64,000 nucleotides of DNA from Brucella pseudintermedia (GTDB taxonomy: Bacteria; Pseudomonadota; Alphaproteobacteria; Rhizobiales; Rhizobiaceae): positions 62,001 through 126,000 of the forward strand of contig NZ_WBWE01000006.1 in the NCBI RefSeq assembly GCF_008932435.1. The letters run 5' to 3'. The translations under genes were made by a program, and so were the position numbers. Below, piece by piece: positions 56,471 to 64,000 of the stretch; positions within the stretch are counted from its first letter, which is position 1, and every line of letters starts with the position of its first letter. The notes beneath the pieces are model-generated. The model made no database searches and had not been told where the DNA came from. It saw only the letters and a program-made list of their open reading frames with translations.

Positions 56471-56733
56471 AACCATCTCCTTCAAGACGGTTATATTATG
56501 CGTCTCTCTTGAAATAGGCGCATGTCCAATACAGCGGGTACAATTTTTACGTGACTAAAAACCGCCGTGCGAAGGCGACAGCAATCGCGCCTGTGGCGAT
56601 AAGCCGAACCAAACGCACCCAGGTTGCCAGTCCGTCTGGAGTGGTTCCTATTTCACTGGAGATGACTTGGAGCGGTTCCGAATCCAACGGAATCGTTGGA
56701 TCCGCTCTATCTATTTTTCCGGTATTTCCGAAT

Positions 56734-56767
56734 GCAAACCGTTTCACGCTTTTGCTGGAAATGCTCT
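56734..56767 (-). repeat. Dispersed palindromic repeat, copy 2
   Basis: On the minus strand GAGCATTTCCAGCAAAAGCG followed by TGAAACGGTTTGC: a close match to the first half of copy 1 at 52108. Confidence 0.8.
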
Positions 56768-56803
56768 GGCTGCACGTATCGGCGCTCGCGTAATCTGAAA
56801 AAG

Positions 56804-56829
56804 AAAAAGCCCGCCGAGAAGCGGGCTTT
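56804..56829 (-). terminator. Terminator of rpsA
   Basis: Stem AAAGCCCGC / GCGGGCTTT with loop CGAGAA; on the minus strand it is followed by TTTTTCTTTTTC. It lies 27 bases after the rpsA stop. Confidence 0.9.
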
Positions 56830-56855
56830 CCATGTTCGGTCGAAACCGGAAAAGA

Positions 56856-58556
56856 TTAGTTCTTTTCCTGCTTCTTCAGAGCGGCGCCGAGGATGTCGCC
56901 GAGCGAAGCGCCGGAGTCGGACGAACCGTACTGAGCGACAGCTTCCTTTTCTTCAGCGATTTCAAGCGCCTTGATCGAGACCTGCAGCTTGCGGGTCTTC
57001 TTGTCGAAGGCGATGACGCGGGCGTCAACCTTCTGACCGACCGTGAAGCGTTCCGGACGCTGTTCGTCGCGGTCGCGCGACAGATCCGAACGCTTGATGA
57101 AGCTTTCCAGATCGTGGTCGACGAGACGGACTTCGAGGCCACCGTCGGTAACGGCGGTCACTTCGCAGGTCACAACGGCGTTCTTGCGCAGTTCGCCCGA
57201 AGCTGCTGCTTCGCCGACCTTGTCGCCGGAAAGCTGCTTGATGCCGAGCGAGATGCGTTCCTTCTCGACGTCAACGTCGAGAACGACAGCCTTGACGACT
57301 TCACCCTTGTTGTACTCTTCGATGACCTGTTCGCCCGGACGGTTCCAGTCGAGGTCGGAGAGGTGAACCATGCCGTCAACGTCGCCGTCGAGACCGATGA
57401 ACAGGCCGAACTCGGTCTTGTTCTTGACTTCGCCTTCAACAACGGTGCCGACAGGGTACTTCTGGGCAAAGGTCGTCCACGGATTGTCGAGGGTCTGCTT
57501 GAGGCCGAGGGAGATGCGGCGCTTGACCGGATCAACTTCGAGCACAACGACTTCGACTTCCTGCGTGGTGGAGAGAATCTTGCCCGGATGGACATTCTTC
57601 TTGGTCCACGACATTTCGGAAACGTGGATGAGGCCTTCGATGCCCGGCTCGATTTCGACGAACGCACCGTAGTCGGTGATGTTCGTGACGGTGCCGGTGA
57701 TCTTTTTGCCGATCGGGTACTTCGCGCCGATGCCATCCCAAGGATCGTTCTCGAGCTGCTTCATGCCGAGCGAGATACGATGGGTTTCCTGGTTGATGCG
57801 GATGATCTGCACCTTGACCGTCTGGCCGATGGTGAGGATTTCCGACGGATGGTTGACGCGGCGCCATGCCATGTCGGTGACGTGCAGCAGACCGTCGATG
57901 CCGCCGAGGTCGACGAACGCACCGTAATCGGTGATGTTCTTGACGACGCCTTCAACGACCTGACCTTCTTCAAGGTTCTGGACGATTTCCGAACGCTGTT
58001 CCGCACGGCTTTCTTCAAGAACGGTACGGCGCGAGACAACGATGTTGCCGCGGCGCTTGTCCATCTTGAGGATTTCGAACGGCTGCGGGACGTGCATGAG
58101 CGGGGTGACGTCGCGGATCGGACGGATGTCGACCTGCGAACGCGGCAGGAAGGCAACAGCGCCGTCGAGGTCGACGGTGAAACCACCCTTGACCTGATTG
58201 AAGATCACGCCATCGACGCGCTCGCCATTGGCGAACTTCTGCTCAAGCTTGACCCAGCTTTCTTCACGGCGTGCTTTTTCGCGCGACAGGACAGCTTCGC
58301 CCAGAGCGTTTTCGATGCGCTCGACGTAAACTTCCACTTCGTCGCCCGGCTTCAGCGTGCCGTCCTTGCCCTTGGCGCCGAATTCCTTCAGCGGCACGCG
58401 GCCCTCGACCTTCAGACCGGCGTCGATGATCGCCATGTCCTTTTCAATGGCTACGATGCGGCCCTTGACGACATAACCTTCAGCAAGGTCGTTCGTGGCA
58501 AAGGATTCCGCCAGCAGCGATTCGAAATCTGCGAGGGATGGATTGAAATCTGACAT
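56856..58556 (-). CDS. rpsA: 30S ribosomal protein S1
   Basis: A 566-residue protein with six S1 RNA-binding repeats. The first two are degenerate (EGYVVKGRIVAIEKDMAIID, NGERVDGVIFNQVKGGFTVD), the next four are close copies (GQVVEGVVKNITDYGAFVDL and similar). S1 binds mRNA leaders for translation start. The ATG at 58556 follows AGGAGT; the reading frame is open 10 codons more. Placement with cmk and aroA upstream is typical of alphaproteobacteria. Confidence 0.97.
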   Translation of the reverse strand: MSDFNPSLADFESLLAESFATNDLAEGYVVKGRIVAIEKDMAIIDAGLKVEGRVPLKEFGAKGKDGTLKPGDEVEVYVERIENALGEAVLSREKARREESWVKLEQKFANGERVDGVIFNQVKGGFTVDLDGAVAFLPRSQVDIRPIRDVTPLMHVPQPFEILKMDKRRGNIVVSRRTVLEESRAEQRSEIVQNLEEGQVVEGVVKNITDYGAFVDLGGIDGLLHVTDMAWRRVNHPSEILTIGQTVKVQIIRINQETHRISLGMKQLENDPWDGIGAKYPIGKKITGTVTNITDYGAFVEIEPGIEGLIHVSEMSWTKKNVHPGKILSTTQEVEVVVLEVDPVKRRISLGLKQTLDNPWTTFAQKYPVGTVVEGEVKNKTEFGLFIGLDGDVDGMVHLSDLDWNRPGEQVIEEYNKGEVVKAVVLDVDVEKERISLGIKQLSGDKVGEAAASGELRKNAVVTCEVTAVTDGGLEVRLVDHDLESFIKRSDLSRDRDEQRPERFTVGQKVDARVIAFDKKTRKLQVSIKALEIAEEKEAVAQYGSSDSGASLGDILGAALKKQEKN

Positions 58557-58771
58557 GAATACTCCTGATGCATCCGGAAAATTCATCGGATGCAGCGCCG
58601 GGGGTTAGTGTTGCGTTATGCCAGACCTCGGCCCCGTCTTTGCAGACAACCGGCGCGTGGAACGCGAAGTCAGGCTTTTCAGTATGAGTGCAGCCTATAT
58701 AGGTCCGAACTCGGGATAATCCAGCTTTTCAGGGCACAATGATACCCGAAAGGCTTGAAAACCTGCCGGAT

Positions 58772-61094
<2,323 letters not shown>

Positions 61095-61484
61095 GTGGCA
61101 AAAGCTGAACTTGGTACCAAGCGTATCGACCCGGAAACGGGCAAGAAATTCTACGATCTCAATCGCGATCCGATCGTTTCGCCCTACACCGGCATTTCCT
61201 ATCCGCGGTCCTATTTCGATTCCACGCTTGAAAGCCGTGTCGTTGAAGAGGAAACCGAAGAGGAAGAATTGGATACGGCGCTGGAAAAGCCCGATTTCGT
61301 CTCGCTCGAGGATGCTGACGACGAAACCAAGGGCGGCGGTGACGATCTGCCGGATATCGACGACGATGATGTCGATCTGGGTGACGACGATGACGACACC
61401 TTCCTCGAAGAAGAGGAAGACGAGGACGACGATATGTCGGGTATCCTCGGCGGTGGCGTCGGCGGCGACGACGAAGAAGGCTGA
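61095..61484 (+). CDS. FYDLN acidic protein (TIGR02300 family)
   Basis: A 129-residue protein. The first 40 residues carry the family motif GKKFYDLNRDPIVSPYTG; the rest is extremely acidic (EEEEEDEDDD stretches) and probably disordered, ending in GGGVGGDDEEG. The start is GTG at 61095. The family is found in alphaproteobacteria and has no known function. Confidence 0.85.
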   Translation: MAKAELGTKRIDPETGKKFYDLNRDPIVSPYTGISYPRSYFDSTLESRVVEEETEEEELDTALEKPDFVSLEDADDETKGGGDDLPDIDDDDVDLGDDDDDTFLEEEEDEDDDMSGILGGGVGGDDEEG

Positions 61485-61516
61485 TCCGTTCAGCCGCTCC
61501 GGATACGATGCTTTTG

Positions 61517-61548
61517 CGAGGCGGCCTTCGGGTCGCCTCGTTTCGTTT
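61517..61548 (+). terminator. Terminator after the FYDLN gene
   Basis: Stem CGAGGCGGCC / GGTCGCCTCG with a stable TTCG loop and TTTCGTTT tail. Confidence 0.85.
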
Positions 61549-61708
61549 GGGCGCGTCTTGCACGGGAAGACCGCCGCGATCTGTGAATTATTTTTGGCAG
61601 ATGCGAAAAGAGTTGCGATTTAGCTCTTGATCTTCTCGCGAACGCCATTTAATAAGCCGCCACACCGGGCAGCAAGTCCTGCCTGGCCCACCTCGAAAGA
61701 GGTCTGAT

Positions 61709-61784
61709 GGGGCCATAGCTCAGCTGGGAGAGCGCCTGCATGGCATGCAGGAGGTCAGCGGTTCGATCCCGCTTGGCTCCACCA
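61709..61784 (+). tRNA. tRNA-Ala(GGC)
   Basis: 76 bases including the encoded CCA. Acceptor GGGGCCA pairs with TGGCTCC and contains the G3:U70 pair that defines alanine identity. Anticodon stem CCTGC / GCAGG, anticodon GGC at 61742-61744; the T-arm GGTTCGATCCC is normal. Confidence 0.96.
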
Positions 61785-61935
61785 ATTCCTTACTGAAATC
61801 CGGAAGACATACCCGTATCTATCGACGCGATAGCTGTCCTTGGACAGACGTGTTCGTGCGTCAAAATGATCTCGGGTGACATTTAACCGGATCTTTCAGG
61901 GATATGCCGCTCGACAACTCCCAAAAAGTTGGTAA

Positions 61936-63102
61936 GTGAAATTCCGAAGTATTTCGGCATGGCTATTTCGAATGAGCAGGCTTCCTGATTTCGATGGGCT
62001 GCGGTTTTTGTTGTGTATCGGAATCGCCGTCTTTCATTTTTCCTTCCGCATTCCGGTGAAGAATGAAGCGTTGAATGAATTTATATTAGCCTTCTCTTAT
62101 TTTACCGACATCTTCTTTATTGTTTCCGGTCTTTTTCTGGCGCGCCGGCGAAACTATCTCTGGAACTGGCCCCGTTATGTTGCCTTTGTCGGAAAACGGC
62201 TGGCGCGGATTTATCCGCTGCACGTGCTTGCTTTTTCCTGTTTCGCGCTGCTGTCCATCCTCACGGCAGCGGGAATCCTGCATCCCCTGGGCAATCCCAG
62301 TACAAGCTGGCTTGATGGGCTGACCCAGCTCCTGCTGATTCACAATTGGGGATTGGGCAGCACGTCCTCCTACAATTATGTGAGCTGGTCGCTGAGCGCA
62401 CTTTTCGCCATGTATCTGGCGTTTCCGCTGTTCGACATGTTGTGCCGCCGTTTCGGAAGTTGGGTTCTGGTCGGCGTCATCGTTGCGGCCATCGGCGGTG
62501 AATATCTGGCGCAGAAACTTGGCGTATTATCACTCACCCGCATACAGATATCCAATGTGGGCGTGTTCCGCACCTTGCCTTCCTTCCTCTTCGGGATGTG
62601 GCTTGCGAGGCGGGAGCATCCGGTCATGCCGCGCGCGGCCGTCAAAAGCCTGCTTGCCGTGTGCCTTGCCGTATTCCTGTTCTGCCACCCGTATAACGGA
62701 CCGGGTGAACCCCATACGCTGGAAGGTCCTTTGCGGCTGGCATTCGTTTATACGAGCGTTTATGTGCTCTATCTCGCATCCGTTCAGGGCATCTATACGC
62801 CGCTGCAATGGCGCGTGCTGGCAAAACTCTCGCGTTACAGTTTCGGCATCTTCATCCTGCATCCCCTCGTCGGGATGATGTTTTTCCGAATGGCCCCGGA
62901 GCGGTGGAGCGAGACGACGGCGGGCGCGGTGCTGACCATCTGCGGCGCTGCTGTCGCCAGCGTGTTGATTGCCGCCGCCGCCTATCACCTGTTCGAGAAT
63001 CCGCTTCACCGCCGGTTGGTGAAAAGGATAGACGCCTGGCTCGCCAGATACGAGCGCGGCTCTGCCGAAATCACGCAAGGCGGCCTGCCTGTCGTCCGAT
63101 AG
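61936..63102 (+). CDS. Acyltransferase family 3 membrane protein
   Basis: A 388-residue integral membrane protein with about ten transmembrane segments. LPDFDGLRFLLCIGIAVFHF near the N terminus carries the family's conserved Asp/Arg and His region. Members O-acylate surface sugars (O-antigen, Nod factors, exopolysaccharide) at the inner membrane. The start is uncertain: GTG at 61936 or ATG at 61972. No sugar-synthesis genes are nearby, so the acceptor is unknown. Confidence 0.88.
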   Translation: MKFRSISAWLFRMSRLPDFDGLRFLLCIGIAVFHFSFRIPVKNEALNEFILAFSYFTDIFFIVSGLFLARRRNYLWNWPRYVAFVGKRLARIYPLHVLAFSCFALLSILTAAGILHPLGNPSTSWLDGLTQLLLIHNWGLGSTSSYNYVSWSLSALFAMYLAFPLFDMLCRRFGSWVLVGVIVAAIGGEYLAQKLGVLSLTRIQISNVGVFRTLPSFLFGMWLARREHPVMPRAAVKSLLAVCLAVFLFCHPYNGPGEPHTLEGPLRLAFVYTSVYVLYLASVQGIYTPLQWRVLAKLSRYSFGIFILHPLVGMMFFRMAPERWSETTAGAVLTICGAAVASVLIAAAAYHLFENPLHRRLVKRIDAWLARYERGSAEITQGGLPVVR

Positions 63103-63123
63103 ACAGGCGTGCCACCCGACCGA

Positions 63124-63996
63124 TCAGGCCGTGCGCGTCGTGCCGCTGTCCTGTCGCATCAGATAGAGCGATGCGCCGACGATCAGCGCGGCCCCCGGCC
63201 AGAAGTTGATGCCGGGTGCGGCGGCAAAAACGATCCAGCCGAAAATCACATTGATCGGCAGTCTCAGATCGTCGAACGGCTGCAGATAAACCGCATCCGC
63301 GATCGAATAGGCTGCAATCTGGAAATATTGCGCCAAGGCAGTGAAAGCCCCGATGACGATCAATATCGACCAGATCTCTACGCTCGGCGCTGCGATTGCC
63401 GTCATGCTGAGGCCGGATGCCAGCCAGAGCGCTGCATTGATGGGGGTGAGCAGCACCAGCATATAGGCCGAAATTCTGGCGGGCCTTTCAAAACGGGTCA
63501 GATATTTGGTCATCACCGAATAGCCCGCCCATAGTGCGGCGGCGAGGACCGGCAGCAGCGAATAGACCGTATAGGAATCCGACCAGGGCGCGATGATGAC
63601 CAGCGCGCCGACAAAGCCGGCGAATGTGGTGAGCAGCCGCGCCGGCGTGACCTTTTCCCGCAGAAACAGCCGCGCGCAAAGGATGACGAAGAACGGCGAG
63701 GTCATGGACAGGGCGACCACCTGCCAGATCGGCACATGGGTCAGCGCGTAAATCCAGACCTGTACGCCGGCGGCGGCCAGCGCGACGCGCATGACATGAA
63801 GGCCGAGGCGGCTGGTGAGCAGGGCTCCCGCGCCATCGCGAATGATCATGGGCAGTGTCAGCACCAGCGCAATCACATATTGCCAGAAGGCGATGATGAC
63901 GGATGGAATGCCGGTACGCGTTCCCGCCCATTGGGTGGCGACATTGACCGCGGCATAGGCCGAACAGGCCGCGACCATTAGCGCTGCGCCGCGCAC
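63124..63996 (-). CDS. EamA-family (DMT) transporter, possibly 5'-truncated
   Basis: A 290-residue protein with ten membrane segments in two EamA repeats (segments about 1-140 and 150-290). A GTG at 63996 or an ATG at 63978 could be the start, but the window edge is four bases away and the frame is open, so the true start may lie outside. Metabolite export is the usual role; substrate unknown. Confidence 0.84.
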   Translation of the reverse strand: MRGAALMVAACSAYAAVNVATQWAGTRTGIPSVIIAFWQYVIALVLTLPMIIRDGAGALLTSRLGLHVMRVALAAAGVQVWIYALTHVPIWQVVALSMTSPFFVILCARLFLREKVTPARLLTTFAGFVGALVIIAPWSDSYTVYSLLPVLAAALWAGYSVMTKYLTRFERPARISAYMLVLLTPINAALWLASGLSMTAIAAPSVEIWSILIVIGAFTALAQYFQIAAYSIADAVYLQPFDDLRLPINVIFGWIVFAAAPGINFWPGAALIVGASLYLMRQDSGTTRTA

Positions 63997-64000
63997 GGTG

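Larger units (their letters stand above)
56053..56855. other. Repeat-bearing gene-poor region
   Basis: About 0.8 kb between def and rpsA. It holds two copies of the dispersed repeat (near 56169-56220 and 56734-56767), a small ORF on the minus strand at 56321-56470, and the rpsA terminator at its right end. No other convincing gene was seen. Confidence 0.7.

Noticed and set aside
56547-56747. A 66-codon minus-strand frame with a hydrophobic C-terminal segment.
   Set aside because: Its GTG start lies inside a dispersed repeat, it has no ribosome binding site and no family match, so I did not call it a gene.
56832-58553. A 573-codon frame antisense to rpsA.
   Set aside because: The sense strand is ribosomal S1 with six repeats; the antisense frame simply mirrors its codon bias.

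Overview
The window reads as chromosome I of a Brucellaceae bacterium (Brucella, including the former Ochrobactrum). The pointers are the dnaA-dnaN-recF block, an Irr-type iron regulator, a yejA1-yejA2-yejB-yejE-yejF cluster, an AroA of the Agrobacterium CP4 type, an 8-bp repeat unit identical to the one used in Brucella HOOF-Print typing, and consistently alphaproteobacterial protein sequences. Assignment below family level is an inference. There is no prophage, insertion sequence, plasmid module or CRISPR array. Most of the region is core genome.

Left part (1-14 kb): pnp ends an operon that presumably begins with rpsO outside the window. It is followed by an RsmC-like methyltransferase. The convergent fabA-fabB-fabI operon makes the unsaturated branch of fatty acid synthesis plus enoyl-ACP reductase, and irr is transcribed away from fabA. 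Next come an orphan MetQ-like binding protein, a GNAT enzyme, an exported SH3 protein, a GyaR-type 2-hydroxyacid dehydrogenase, an exported alpha/beta hydrolase, a MarR regulator coupled to an NlpC/P60 hydrolase, and an M17 aminopeptidase.

Tad/Flp pilus island (14.2-25.9 kb): a TadD-like TPR lipoprotein (+), then cpaA-B-C-D-E-F, tadB and tadC on the minus strand behind the flp pilin, then three plus-strand genes (a secretin-N-domain-only protein and two TadE-like pseudopilins). Several of the promoter regions share the CtrA half-site TTAACCAT or a one-base variant, so cell-cycle control is plausible.

Replication and repair block (26-36 kb): mutM/fpg, an enoyl-CoA hydratase, rpsT, then about 0.9 kb with a perfect DnaA box and an AT-rich tract, then dnaA, dnaN, recF, a MoeB/ThiF-like E1 enzyme without the zinc ligands, a GNAT gene and the two subunits of an aconitase-X enzyme.

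Transport and metabolism (36-48.9 kb): a six-gene, translationally coupled minus-strand operon (yejA2, yejA1, yejB, yejE, yejF and a GhrA-like reductase), a membrane cytochrome c, kdsB, pheA, and a nudC-HIT pair.

Right part (49-64 kb): SRP RNA, dnaX-ybaB-recR (with an octamer-repeat hairpin before recR), a lytic transglycosylase, a LysR regulator divergent from a YeiH-type transporter, a second-type peptide deformylase, a repeat-bearing 0.8 kb gap holding a 49-codon small ORF, then rpsA, cmk and aroA (minus strand), a FYDLN-type acidic protein, tRNA-Ala(GGC), an acyltransferase and an EamA transporter at the window edge.

No wholly new multi-gene system was found. The best leads are the 49-aa ORF, the octamer hairpin, the CtrA-like motifs over the Tad island, the aconitase-X pair in the dnaA neighbourhood and the zinc-less MoeB and DnaX variants.
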